From JBAZUK01 sp041661445 (GTDB taxonomy: Bacteria > Chlamydiota > Chlamydiia > Chlamydiales > SM23-39), in contig JBAZUK010000004.1 of the NCBI GenBank assembly GCA_041661445.1, positions 1 to 64,000 of the forward strand: a stretch of 64,000 bases of DNA. The letters are read 5' to 3'. Numbering within the stretch: position 1 is the first letter of the stretch; each line of letters begins with the position of its first letter. Positions 18,182 through 27,251 of the stretch are shown here, one piece after another. Position numbers and translations under genes: made by a program. The notes beneath the pieces were generated by a model. It made no database searches, was not told where the DNA came from, and saw only the letters and a list, made by a program, of their open reading frames with translations.

Positions 18182-19546
18182 ATGGCAAAAGAATCAACTG
18201 TCTGGGAGTGTTCCGCTTGCGGCTTTACACAAAAAAAATGGAGCGGCAGCTGCATCAGCTGTTCGACCTGGAATTCTTTTTTCGAAAAAATTCAGCTGGA
18301 TGAAAAGAAAAAAAGATTTGAATCGAAACAAAATAGTTCTGTTAGCGTTAAACTCAAAGATGTTGAAATTTCATCTTATCAAAGAATAAAGACCAACTTT
18401 ACTCAGCTGGATAGACTTTTGGGCGGAGGACTTGCTATCGGTTCATTAATTTTGATCGGAGGAAATCCGGGTATTGGCAAATCGACTCTTCTTTTACAGT
18501 TATCCAACTTGTTTGCCGTTCAAGACCTGAAGGTTCTTTATGTTACGGCTGAAGAGTCTCTGCAGCAGACTACCTTAAGGGCAAAAAGGATTGGAGTTTT
18601 TTCAGAAAATATTTATTTGCTGTCTGAAACAAACTTTTCAGCCATCAAGCAGCAGATTGATCAAATAAAGCCTGATATTTTAATAATTGATTCTATTCAG
18701 ATTATTTATAAATCAGAAATCAGCTCTTCTCCCGGTTCTATTGTTCAGGTAAGAGAGCTGGCAACTGAATTTATGTACCTTTCAAAAGAAAACGGCATCA
18801 CTACTTTTTTAATCGGCCATGTTACTAAGTCAGGGGATCTTGCCGGACCTAAAACTCTTGAACACATAGTTGATGTAGTCCTCGATTTTGAAGGCGAGAA
18901 GCAAAACGGTTTTAGGCTGATCAGATCTGTGAAAAACAGATTCGGTCCAACAGATGATATTGCAATTCTTCAAATGTCTGAAACTGGTTTAAAAGAAATT
19001 GATAACCCCTCTCTTGCTTTCGTAGAAAAGAAAATGATTAATCTTCCGGGGACGATCATTGCTGCGACCATCGAAGGTCTAAGGGCAATTTTAATAGAGG
19101 TGCAGTCTCTTGTTGCTTCCTGCGGTTTTTCTTTTCCGACCAGAAAATGTTCGGGAGTGGATAACAACAGGTTGGCGCTGCTGCTTGCCGTATTAGAAAA
19201 AAAATTAAGATTCAATCTTAAGGACCTGGATGTTTTTGTTTCTATTGCCGGAGGTATGCAGATAAAAGAGCCCAGTATTGATCTTGCTATTTTGTTATCT
19301 ATTGCTTCTTCTTTTTCCAATAGAAAGCTAGGGATGAATACCGTTGTAGTCGGAGAAGTTGGACTGGCAGGGGAAATCAGACCGGCTTCCCGGATTGAAG
19401 CCAGGATCAAAGAAGCGATAAATATGGGTTTTGAAAATATCATTATCCCTTATCAGAACCTGAAGGAGATTTCAGATTCCATAAAAGAAAAGATCAACAT
19501 TATCACTGTAGAAACAGTAGATAATGCTATTGATCAGCTTTGTTAA
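18182..19546 (+). CDS. radA: DNA repair protein RadA
   Basis: RecA-like ATPase/helicase that processes recombination intermediates. It has a four-cysteine zinc finger (CSACGFTQKKWSGSCISC, residues 10-27), Walker A GGNPGIGKST near 95, the RadA-specific KNRFG motif near residue 250, and a C-terminal Lon-protease-like domain (SIAGGMQIKEPSIDLAI). 454 residues matches the family. The ATG follows the rnc stop by two bases, so the pair is co-transcribed. Confidence 0.97.
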   Translation: MAKESTVWECSACGFTQKKWSGSCISCSTWNSFFEKIQLDEKKKRFESKQNSSVSVKLKDVEISSYQRIKTNFTQLDRLLGGGLAIGSLILIGGNPGIGKSTLLLQLSNLFAVQDLKVLYVTAEESLQQTTLRAKRIGVFSENIYLLSETNFSAIKQQIDQIKPDILIIDSIQIIYKSEISSSPGSIVQVRELATEFMYLSKENGITTFLIGHVTKSGDLAGPKTLEHIVDVVLDFEGEKQNGFRLIRSVKNRFGPTDDIAILQMSETGLKEIDNPSLAFVEKKMINLPGTIIAATIEGLRAILIEVQSLVASCGFSFPTRKCSGVDNNRLALLLAVLEKKLRFNLKDLDVFVSIAGGMQIKEPSIDLAILLSIASSFSNRKLGMNTVVVGEVGLAGEIRPASRIEARIKEAINMGFENIIIPYQNLKEISDSIKEKINIITVETVDNAIDQLC

Positions 19547-19639
19547 TAGAAAACCTTAATTTTAGACTCTGAAGAACAGAATTGTTTGTATTAAATTTTT
19601 AACTATGTTTTTATCTAAATAAAATAATCAGGAGATCTT

Positions 19640-20251
19640 ATGACCAATTATCAATTGCCGGATTTAAGATATGATTTTGACGGACTTGAACCGGTTTTTA
19701 CAAAAGAGATGCTTGAAATTCATTACAACAAGCATCATAGGGCATATGTTAATAAATTAAATGAAGCTCTGGAAAAATATCATGAGGCTGAAATAAAAAA
19801 TGATGCAGAGAAAATGGTAGAGCTTCAAGGTGCAATTAAATTTAATGGAGGCGGTCATATAAACCACTCAATATTCTGGCAGATTCTATCTCCTGAAAAA
19901 AACGGTGGCGGTCATTATGAATCCGATTATGAGATAATAAAAGCGATAGAAAAAGATTTCCATTCTTTTGAAAATTTTAAAAATAGTATAAATGAAATAT
20001 CTTTAGGTATCCAGGGATCCGGATGGGGATGGCTTGGGTATGATAAGAAAATCAATAATTTAGTGGTAGAATCCTGCTCAAATCATGATCTGCTCAGCGC
20101 TCAGGGAATCTTTCCAATATTTTGTATTGATGTTTGGGAACATGCTTATTATTTAAAATATAAAAATGACAGGGCAGGGTTTATAAAAGATATTTATAAA
20201 ATATTAAATTGGAAAGAGATCAACGAAAGATATATAAAAATATTTAGTTGA
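19640..20251 (+). CDS. Fe/Mn superoxide dismutase
   Basis: Dismutates superoxide in the cytosol. All four metal ligands are visible: His28 in HYNKHHRAY, His near 76 in GGHINHSIFW, and Asp/His near 164/168 in DVWEHAYY. 203 residues is normal. Whether iron or manganese is used cannot be told by eye; Chlamydia annotates its homologue as sodM. GGAG lies 7 bases before the ATG. Its closeness to rnc-radA and accD-dut fits chlamydial gene order. Confidence 0.95.
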   Translation: MTNYQLPDLRYDFDGLEPVFTKEMLEIHYNKHHRAYVNKLNEALEKYHEAEIKNDAEKMVELQGAIKFNGGGHINHSIFWQILSPEKNGGGHYESDYEIIKAIEKDFHSFENFKNSINEISLGIQGSGWGWLGYDKKINNLVVESCSNHDLLSAQGIFPIFCIDVWEHAYYLKYKNDRAGFIKDIYKILNWKEINERYIKIFS

Positions 20252-20286
20252 TACTAGATGTTCCACTTTTTTAAGACCTAATCAGA

Positions 20287-20354
20287 TTACTTTCTCAAGA
20301 AAGACATTCTTAAATCCTCAGCATATTGCAAAGCCGCTCCTATAGAAAATTCAT
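20287..20354 (-). pseudogene. Frameshifted tail of the ankyrin-repeat gene
   Basis: Immediately past the TAG of the ankyrin gene, the reverse strand in the -1 frame continues as DEFSIGAALQYAEDLR and ends at a TAA at 20289-20287. This aligns with the last repeat inside the gene (TSSIRAALQYAKENG). The open stretch in that frame overlaps the end of the intact CDS, so one single-base shift would explain the truncation. Confidence 0.7.
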
Positions 20355-21260
20355 CTAATTGAGTTTTTGACTGGAGATAATAGCATTAACAACTTCAGTA
20401 TAACCATTTTCCTTAGCGTATTGCAAAGCCGCTCTTATAGAAGATGTATCAACTTTACTTAAAATAGCATTAGCAATTTCAGGATGACCATTTTTCACAG
20501 CAACTGCAAAAGACCCTCCTAAATTACCTGCAGAAATTTCATCGATTCTTGGATTAGAGATAATAGCATTAACAATTTCTAAATGACCGTTTTCCGCAGC
20601 ATTTTTCAAAGCCTCACTTATAGAGGATTCAGAAATTTCATTGAATCTTGGATTGGAGATAATAGCATTAACAATTTCTAAATGACCGTTTTCCGCAGCA
20701 TTTGCCAAAACCTCTTCTATATAAAATGCAGGAATTTCAACGAATCTTGGATTGGAGATAATATCATTAACAATTTCTAAATGACCATTTTTCGCAGCAT
20801 TTTTCAAAGCCTCTCCTATATAGGATCCAGTAATTACACTGAATTTTGGATTGGCAATAATAGCATTAACATGTTCAAGATGACCATTACCGGCAGCCGA
20901 TTCCAGTTCTTCTTCCAGTAGTTCTTTATCCTCTAAAAGCATTCCTAAACGTTCTATTAGTTTACGAGCTTCTTTATTTGTTGAAGTATCTAATGATTTT
21001 GCTATCTTATGAGTTGTTCCCCAGTTAATCGGTTCGTCTCTTCCGTCTTCAAAAAAAGGTGGCTTCTCTGAAGGCATCTCAGGTTTTCGGTTAAAACTAT
21101 CCCAAAATCTCCTCAGTTCATCAAATGGCAATGACAGATTTTTGATTTTATTTGTTATTTCTTCCCAAAACGGATATTTCTTATTAGCTTTAATTTGATA
21201 AATTGCCAATTCTCGTAAAGAGGGTGTTCGAAAGGGTATCGAGATCATAACAGGATTCAT
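20355..21260 (-). CDS. Ankyrin-repeat protein, probably truncated by frameshift
   Basis: From about residue 115 the protein consists of five to six ankyrin-like repeats of 33-35 residues with the core NGHLEIVNAIISNPRF; three are nearly identical, pointing to recent internal duplication. The N-terminal 110 residues have no clear domain. Ankyrin arrays mediate protein binding and in intracellular bacteria are common in secreted effectors, so a host-directed role is inferred. AGGAGAT 8 bases before the ATG fixes the start. The C-terminus is cut: repeat sequence continues past the TAG in another frame. No signal peptide or membrane segment. Confidence 0.8.
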   Translation of the reverse strand: MNPVMISIPFRTPSLRELAIYQIKANKKYPFWEEITNKIKNLSLPFDELRRFWDSFNRKPEMPSEKPPFFEDGRDEPINWGTTHKIAKSLDTSTNKEARKLIERLGMLLEDKELLEEELESAAGNGHLEHVNAIIANPKFSVITGSYIGEALKNAAKNGHLEIVNDIISNPRFVEIPAFYIEEVLANAAENGHLEIVNAIISNPRFNEISESSISEALKNAAENGHLEIVNAIISNPRIDEISAGNLGGSFAVAVKNGHPEIANAILSKVDTSSIRAALQYAKENGYTEVVNAIISSQKLN

Positions 21261-21759
21261 AAAAATTAATCTCCTTTTTTTTATTAAATTATAATTAATT
21301 GTAATAAATTAATAATTATTATAACAAAGTAATAGTAATATGTAAATATAAATTTATTAATATTTAAATGAATATTTCACATCTGACATTACTGCTTTAG
21401 TTTCTAATGGTCCTAAGCTATTAAAAAAAATTATTTACATTCAACTCGAAGTAAAATATTTAAAATAATTACGGTTCATCCACTTTAAAATCTTCAAAAA
21501 CTGAAGAAGAATATGGAAAAATAAAAAATTTATTATCAATGGCTATGTCACTCAAAAAATCTAAATCAGTTAAGCACATGTCTCACCAAGACTTCAAGAA
21601 TGAGGTAGCTTGCTTAAGTTTTAAAAAAGAGGAATACCGGGTTGGTAAATAAAATTTTTTTGATTAACTAATTATTAGTGCTTTACGAAAATATAATATT
21701 TATTATACCTTGTTCATTTAATAAAAATAAGTTAAAATATAACACAAAAATTGGGTGTT
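21261..21759. other. Intergenic region with a possible gene remnant
   Basis: A 499-base gap between the divergent ankyrin gene and accD. A 60-codon open stretch without an early start runs on the forward strand from 21473 to 21652 (ending KKEEYRVGK); its base composition is less AT-rich and its residues are mixed like real coding, so it may be the tail of a lost gene. I could not name a family. Nothing else stands out. Confidence 0.4.
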
Positions 21760-22689
21760 ATGGGATTGTTTTCAAGGCAAAAACCTAAAATAAAAATTGA
21801 GAGCACTAAGAAAGATTCTTATAGCGGTTGGGTTAAGTGCACAGGATGCATGGAATTGGTTCATGCAAATGAATTAACCGATAATTTAAACTGCTGTCCA
21901 AAATGTGATTATCATTACAGACTTACCGTAAAACAGAGATTGGACCTTCTTTTGGACAAAGATACTTTTGAAATATTATTTGATAATATTCAACCGAAAG
22001 ATTCTTTAAATTTCGTAGATACTCAGCCTTATAGTGAAAGATTGGAAAATGCAAAGTCTAAATCAGGGAATGATGAGGCGATTACTGTAGGGACCGGATA
22101 TGTTAATGATCAAAAGGTTGCTATCGGCGTATTAGATTTTAGTTTTATGGGCGGATCTATGGGATCTGTTGTCGGAGAAAGGATTACATTATTGATCGAG
22201 CATGCGATAAAAAATGATCTTCCCGTGATATTGGTTTCAGCTTCCGGCGGAGCCAGGATGCAAGAATCAATCTTATCTTTAATGCAAATGGCGAAAACAT
22301 CAGCAGCATTAACAAAATTGCACAAAAGCAAAAATCTGTATCTTTCTATTTTGACGAATCCTACTACTGGAGGAGTGACAGCATCTTTTGCATCTTTAGG
22401 AGATGTTATTATCGCCGAGCCGCATGCTTTAATTGCTTTTGCAGGCCCAAGGGTTGTTGAACAGACAATTAATCAAAAATTGCCCGAGGGTGCGCAGAAA
22501 TCCGAATTTTTGTTGGAAAGAGGAATGATAGATCTAATAGTTAAAAGAAAAGATCTTAAAAATAAGGTTTCTTTTTTTATTAATTTTTTTGCAAAGGAAA
22601 ATGTAAATAACAAAAAGAGCAATTTAAAAAATACCTATCTAAAACTTGTATCTTCAAATAAAGAAAAAGAGATTGATGAAAAAAATTGA
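21760..22689 (+). CDS. accD: Acetyl-CoA carboxylase carboxyltransferase, beta subunit
   Basis: Forms with AccA the carboxyltransferase that makes malonyl-CoA for fatty-acid synthesis. The N-terminus has the AccD zinc ribbon (CTGC ... CCPKC, about residues 24-46), then the crotonase-like core with GGSMGSVVGERI and SASGGARMQESILSL, TTGGVTASFA and GPRVVEQT. 309 residues from the ATG at 21760; a TTG three codons upstream is also possible. It heads a tightly packed accD-dut-ptsN-ptsN2 run, the same order as in Chlamydia (CT293-CT290). dut starts 14 bases before its end. Confidence 0.96.
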   Translation: MGLFSRQKPKIKIESTKKDSYSGWVKCTGCMELVHANELTDNLNCCPKCDYHYRLTVKQRLDLLLDKDTFEILFDNIQPKDSLNFVDTQPYSERLENAKSKSGNDEAITVGTGYVNDQKVAIGVLDFSFMGGSMGSVVGERITLLIEHAIKNDLPVILVSASGGARMQESILSLMQMAKTSAALTKLHKSKNLYLSILTNPTTGGVTASFASLGDVIIAEPHALIAFAGPRVVEQTINQKLPEGAQKSEFLLERGMIDLIVKRKDLKNKVSFFINFFAKENVNNKKSNLKNTYLKLVSSNKEKEIDEKN

Positions 22690-23125
22690 TGTTAAAATCA
22701 TCCTGCAGGGTGATAATGATGAATTAATTCCTGTTTATGCTACCGATGGAGCTGCCGGCGCTGATTTAAAAGCAAATATTGAAACAGATATTGAGTTACA
22801 TCCAAAAGAATCCATCCTGGTTCCTACCGGTGTTTTCTTACAGATTCCAAATGGATTCGAAGTGCAGATAAGACCAAGAAGCGGACTTGCCTTAAAGCAT
22901 AAAATTACTGTTTTAAATACCCCGGGGACTATTGATTCCGATTACAGGGGTGAGATCAAAGTAATACTAATCAATCATTCGAATGAAGTTTTTATAATTA
23001 CTCCTAAAATGAAAATCGCTCAAATGGTAATTGCACCTGTTTGTCATGCTGAATTTATTAAAAGTAATGAACTGTCTGCTTCAATAAGGGGAGGATTGGG
23101 TTTTGGCCATACTGGGTTATCTTAA
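22676..23125 (+). CDS. dut: dUTP pyrophosphatase
   Basis: Hydrolyses dUTP to dUMP, keeping uracil out of DNA and supplying thymidylate synthesis. All five trimeric dUTPase motifs are present: GAAGADLKA, RPRSGLALKH, GTIDSDYRGEI, KIAQMVIAP and the C-terminal RGGLGFGHTG (the usual final Ser is His here). 149 residues. I choose the ATG at 22676 inside the accD end, because the upstream ten residues are not conserved. The gene overlaps accD and ptsN. Confidence 0.96.
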   Translation: MKKIDVKIILQGDNDELIPVYATDGAAGADLKANIETDIELHPKESILVPTGVFLQIPNGFEVQIRPRSGLALKHKITVLNTPGTIDSDYRGEIKVILINHSNEVFIITPKMKIAQMVIAPVCHAEFIKSNELSASIRGGLGFGHTGLS

Positions 23126-23624
23126 ATCAACACATATTATAGATTTTTTAAACGGTTTTAAAAAAAAACCATCATCGAGAATCTTTGATTGTTTAGATGT
23201 TCAGAATATAGTTTTTTTAAAATCTAAAAATAAGAATGAGGCTATAACAGAATTAGTCGATTCATTATATAATTCTAAAAAGATTGCCGATAAAGATTAT
23301 TTTTTAAATAAAATTATAGAAAGAGAAGATATTGTCTCTTCGGGCATTGGAATGGGAGTTGCAATACCTCATGCTAAACTAGAGGGTCTGGATAATTTTT
23401 TTATAGCTTTGGGAATCCAAAGAAAATATAAGATCGAATGGGATTCGATTGACAAAATGCCGATCAGAATAATTTTTTTGATAGGCGGTCCTGATAAAAA
23501 ACAAAACGAATATCTTCAGCTTTTGTCTCAACTGACAATTGTTATGAAAGATCCTGATTTGCGAAGAAATATCTTAAAATCAAATCATCCTCAGGATGTA
23601 TTTGATCAATTCGTTCATTTTTAG
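23103..23624 (+). CDS. ptsN: PTS IIA-like (PtsN) regulatory protein
   Basis: Nitrogen-PTS type EIIA domain: the phosphorylatable histidine lies in GVAIPHAKLEGLDNF near residue 84, preceded by IIEREDIVSSGIGMG. 173 residues from a TTG at 23103, which overlaps dut by 23 bases; no ATG occurs before the conserved part, so a non-ATG start (this TTG or a later one) is needed. Chlamydiae carry two PtsN-like proteins without sugar permeases, probably for regulation. Second copy follows directly. Confidence 0.88.
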   Translation: MAILGYLKSTHIIDFLNGFKKKPSSRIFDCLDVQNIVFLKSKNKNEAITELVDSLYNSKKIADKDYFLNKIIEREDIVSSGIGMGVAIPHAKLEGLDNFFIALGIQRKYKIEWDSIDKMPIRIIFLIGGPDKKQNEYLQLLSQLTIVMKDPDLRRNILKSNHPQDVFDQFVHF

Positions 23625-23719
23625 TCATTTTTAATCTTTTTTAAAAAAAACTCTTCATTTGTTTTTGCTTTTGTGATATCTAAGATATTTTTATAACAAA
23701 TTTTTTATGGAGTACAATA

Positions 23720-24472
23720 ATGGATTTAAAAATTAAAGATGTAGCCGAGTTGTTAAATGTATCTGAAACTACAATTCGCAGATGGCTTGCTGATGGAAAG
23801 ATACCTGCTTACAGATTAAATCATCAATTCAGGTTTTCAAGAACCGAGATCGAGAACTGGGTGCTTAGCTGTAAAATGCAAAAAGATAACGATGGATTTA
23901 ATCCATTTATAGAAGAAAAAACAAACTTGATCGATATCAAAAGTGAAAAAGCCACATCGATATTAAGTAAAAAAATTGGAACTCAGGCGTATTCTCTTTA
24001 TAGAGCAATTTATAAAGGATCGGTAATTAATAACGTTTCCGGTTCTACAAAAGAAGAAGTTATAAGATCGTCAGTAAATATTATTTCTAAAAATCTTTCC
24101 TTGGATGCCGATGTTTTAACGGATCTTTTGCTAGATAGAGAAAAACTTATGCCGACTGCTTTGAATCATGGAATAGCTGTTCCCCATACAAGAGATTTTC
24201 TGCTTCCAAAACCTTATGATATAGTTTCTGTAGTATATTTAAACAAGCCGATCGAATATGGCGCATTGGATGGAGAAAAAGTAAGAACGTTGTTTTTCTT
24301 ATTTGCCTGCGACGATAAAAGACATCTTCATCTATTAGCTAAAATAGCGCATCTGACAAGAAATGAAGATTCTTTGAATTTTATTAATCAGCAGCCGTCA
24401 AAAGCTAGTTTGTTAAACTACTTAAAAGAGTGGGAAACAAAATTAGCAGTTCCTGCTTTTGATAAGGTTTAA
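23720..24472 (+). CDS. PTS IIA protein with N-terminal helix-turn-helix
   Basis: The first 60 residues are an excisionase/MerR-type helix-turn-helix (KDVAELLNVSETTIRRWLAD, then RLNHQFRFSRTEIENW). The C-terminal 150 residues are an EIIA-Ntr domain with the active-site histidine in GIAVPHTRDFLLP near residue 156. This HTH-EIIA fusion is the chlamydial second ptsN (CT290 type). It is predicted to be a DNA-binding regulator controlled by phosphorylation, though targets are unknown. Followed by a clear hairpin terminator shared with the convergent clpC. Confidence 0.9.
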   Translation: MDLKIKDVAELLNVSETTIRRWLADGKIPAYRLNHQFRFSRTEIENWVLSCKMQKDNDGFNPFIEEKTNLIDIKSEKATSILSKKIGTQAYSLYRAIYKGSVINNVSGSTKEEVIRSSVNIISKNLSLDADVLTDLLLDREKLMPTALNHGIAVPHTRDFLLPKPYDIVSVVYLNKPIEYGALDGEKVRTLFFLFACDDKRHLHLLAKIAHLTRNEDSLNFINQQPSKASLLNYLKEWETKLAVPAFDKV

Positions 24473-24502
24473 AATATATACGAAAAATAAATAGATCTAA
24501 AA

Positions 24503-24537
24503 AAATTAAAAACGGCAGGTTTTGCCGTTTTTAATTT
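24503..24537. terminator. Bidirectional hairpin terminator ptsN2 / clpC
   Basis: A 15-bp inverted repeat with core TTAAAAACGGCA and TGCCGTTTTTAA around a 5-base loop (GGTTT at 24518-24522). It is flanked by A-runs on one side and T-runs on the other, so it can act as a Rho-independent terminator for both convergent genes. It is the clearest terminator in the window. Confidence 0.85.
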
Positions 24538-24547
24538 AAAGCATTTT

Positions 24548-27049
24548 TTATTTTGATTCTGAAGCCAATTCTTCTTTTTCTTTTTGTTTTTCTTCTTCAC
24601 GAAAAACTATTTGATCTTTGTCCACAGAGATAAAGTAATTTACTTTCTTGTCAGGATTGTAAAGAAGTTTCTCGGCTAGAGGATCTTCAAGGTATTGTTC
24701 GATTGTTCTTCTAAGAGGTCTTGCGCCCATCTCGGGTTGATAACCTTTTTCAACAAGAAGAAGCTTAGCTTTGTCATCAAGTTCAATTCCGATACCCTTT
24801 TTCAAAAGTCGATCTTTAAGTTTTTTGAATTCCAGATCAACAACATCTTTTAAGACATTTTTATCAAGTGTTCTAAATATTACGATATTGTCCAATCTAT
24901 TTAAGAATTCAGGTTTAAAGTGTTTTTTTACAGCTCCCTGAATTTTGTCCTGCATAGATTTATAATCTAAAACGTTATCGCCGGCGCCAAAACCAACTTC
25001 TGTTGATCTTCTAATTAAATCTGCGCCAAGGTTCGATGTCATGATTATTATGGTGTTTTTGAAATCAACTTTTCTTCCCATAGAATCGGTTAATTTACCC
25101 TCTTCCATTATTTGAAGAAGTAAGTTCATTACATCCGGGTGAGCTTTTTCAACTTCATCAAACAAGACAACGCAGTATGGTCTTCTTCTTACCTGTTCGG
25201 TTAGCTGGCCGCCTTCTTCATGTCCAACATATCCTGGAGGCGATCCTGTGATTCTGCTGGCAGCAAATTTTTCCATGTATTCAGACATGTCTACTTGGAT
25301 AAGAGCTTCTTCTCCGCCAAATAGATGGATTGCAAGCAATCTGGCCAAATGCGTTTTTCCGACTCCCGTTGGTCCTAAAAATAAAAATGATCCGATCGGT
25401 CTATTTGGATCCTTGATATCAGCTCTGCTTCTTTTTATAGCTTTGCAGACACTGTTAACAGCATCTTCCTGACCTGCTATATCCTGAATCAAAACTTTCT
25501 CCATATGGATGATTTTTTGAAGTTCAGACTGAGTCAGTCTAGAAAGAGGGATGCCTGTTTGTTTGGCAATTATCTGAGCTATGTCTTCATCATCTACAAT
25601 CGACTGGTTCTCTTCTTTGGCTTTTTCTTTTTCCATTGTAATATTCTGAAGCTGCTCTCTTAATTTTTTTTCTGAGTCTCTTAATTTGGCAGCTTTTTCA
25701 TACTCCTGTTTGCCGATAGCCTCCTCTTTTGAAATTCTAAGAGTGTCGATCTCAGACTCCAATTTTTGTATTTCAGGAGGTTGGTGCATAGTTGTAATTC
25801 TGGCTTTTGCACCGGCTTCGTCCATAAGATCTATTGCCTTATCCGGTAAAAATCTGCCTGAAATATATCTATCAGACATTTGAACTGCAGCTTCTATCGC
25901 ATTATCTGTATATATACAGTTATGATGTTCTTCGTATTTTGATTTTAATCCATTTAAAATGGCCTTGCTTTCTTCTACAGATGGCGGAGGAACTTGAATT
26001 TTTTGAAACCTTCTTTCCAAGGCAGCATCTTTTTCAATGAATTTTCGATACTCGTCCAATGTAGTAGCTCCGATACATTGAATTTCTCCTCTTGAAAGCA
26101 TAGGTTTTAAGATATTCGAAGCATCGATCGCGCCTTCGGCAGCGCCTGCGCCTACTATTGTATGCAGCTCGTCAATGAATAATAAAATATTTCCATTTCT
26201 CTTGATTTCATCCATGACTGCTTTAATTCTCTCTTCGAACTGACCTCTATATTTTGTTCCGGCGATCATCAAAGTCAAATCTAAAGAAATCAGTTTTTTG
26301 TTTCTTAAAGTTTCGGGAACATCTCCTTGAATGATTGCATGAGCGAGTCCTTCAACTATTGCAGTTTTTCCAACGCCCGCTTCTCCAATCAAAACAGGAT
26401 TGTTTTTTCGTCTTCTGCAAAGGATTAATATCAATCTTTCAATTTCTTTTTTTCTGCCGATGACTGGGTCCATTTTACCTTCTCTTGCAAGTTCTGTCAG
26501 ATCATGACCATAGGCTCTAAGGGCCGGCATTTTGTCGATTGTCTTGTCTTGAGTTTTGGCATTGCTTGAGTTGCTGTTAGAAGAAGATGCCATCGGAGGC
26601 ATTTGTAAATTAAAAGTTTCCAGCTCTTTTAAGATTTCTTTTCGAATGTCTTTCAGATCAACGCCCATGTTCTCGAGCACTTGAGTCGCTACGCTGTCTG
26701 TTTGACGAAGAATAGCTAGAAGCAAATGTTCTGTTCCAACGTAATTATGATTTAAATTAGAAGCTTCTTCGTTGGCAAATTCAAAAACCTTTTTTACTTT
26801 TCCCGTTAATGCAGGATCAGAATAAACTTGCATCTCAGGTCCGAACCCAACTATTTTTTCAATCTCTTCTTTTGTGTTTTCATAAGCTACATTCATGTTT
26901 CTTAAAACATTAACGGCTATTCCCTGACCTAATTTTAAAAGCCCTAATAATATATGCTCAGTCCCTAAATAATTGTGATTCAGTCTTTGTGATTCTTTCT
27001 TTGCAAGTTTTATTACCTGCTTTGCTCTATTTGTAAATTTATCAAACAT
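24548..27049 (-). CDS. clpC: ATP-dependent Clp protease ATPase subunit ClpC
   Basis: Hexameric AAA+ unfoldase feeding ClpP. Features in order: two N-terminal Clp repeats (LNHNYLGTEHILLGL and LNHNYVGTEHLLLA), first ATPase with GEAGVGKTA near residue 225, a central coiled coil with the UVR motif around 420-455, second ATPase with GPTGVGKTH near 563, and a C-terminal D2 small domain with GARPLRR. 833 residues is normal for ClpC. It lies convergent with ptsN2 and divergent from lplA, near where C. trachomatis has clpC (CT286) and lplA (CT285). Confidence 0.97.
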   Translation of the reverse strand: MFDKFTNRAKQVIKLAKKESQRLNHNYLGTEHILLGLLKLGQGIAVNVLRNMNVAYENTKEEIEKIVGFGPEMQVYSDPALTGKVKKVFEFANEEASNLNHNYVGTEHLLLAILRQTDSVATQVLENMGVDLKDIRKEILKELETFNLQMPPMASSSNSNSSNAKTQDKTIDKMPALRAYGHDLTELAREGKMDPVIGRKKEIERLILILCRRRKNNPVLIGEAGVGKTAIVEGLAHAIIQGDVPETLRNKKLISLDLTLMIAGTKYRGQFEERIKAVMDEIKRNGNILLFIDELHTIVGAGAAEGAIDASNILKPMLSRGEIQCIGATTLDEYRKFIEKDAALERRFQKIQVPPPSVEESKAILNGLKSKYEEHHNCIYTDNAIEAAVQMSDRYISGRFLPDKAIDLMDEAGAKARITTMHQPPEIQKLESEIDTLRISKEEAIGKQEYEKAAKLRDSEKKLREQLQNITMEKEKAKEENQSIVDDEDIAQIIAKQTGIPLSRLTQSELQKIIHMEKVLIQDIAGQEDAVNSVCKAIKRSRADIKDPNRPIGSFLFLGPTGVGKTHLARLLAIHLFGGEEALIQVDMSEYMEKFAASRITGSPPGYVGHEEGGQLTEQVRRRPYCVVLFDEVEKAHPDVMNLLLQIMEEGKLTDSMGRKVDFKNTIIIMTSNLGADLIRRSTEVGFGAGDNVLDYKSMQDKIQGAVKKHFKPEFLNRLDNIVIFRTLDKNVLKDVVDLEFKKLKDRLLKKGIGIELDDKAKLLLVEKGYQPEMGARPLRRTIEQYLEDPLAEKLLYNPDKKVNYFISVDKDQIVFREEEKQKEKEELASESK

Positions 27050-27251
27050 TTTTGATGCCTTTTTAAAAATTTTTAAATTTTAATCACTTATATACAATTT
27101 TAACTTTTTCAAGCATTTTTGTAAATTGTCAATTACAAAACTTGATTGCTAATTATTTTTTATAAATATCAGTATTTAAACTACTTAAATATTTAGTCAT
27201 TTTTTATTCAAAAATAAGCTATGCTTTCTTTTAACAGTAATAAGAAAAATC

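Noticed and set aside
20355..21260. Direct repeats as a CRISPR or satellite array
   Set aside because: The repeats are in frame and encode ankyrin units.
20950..21260. F-box at the N-terminus of the ankyrin protein
   Set aside because: LPFDELRRFW superficially resembles an F-box start, but the remaining conserved positions are absent.
21401..21500. tRNA gene suggested by a GGTTCATCC stretch
   Set aside because: No cloverleaf stems or acceptor pairing could be made around it.
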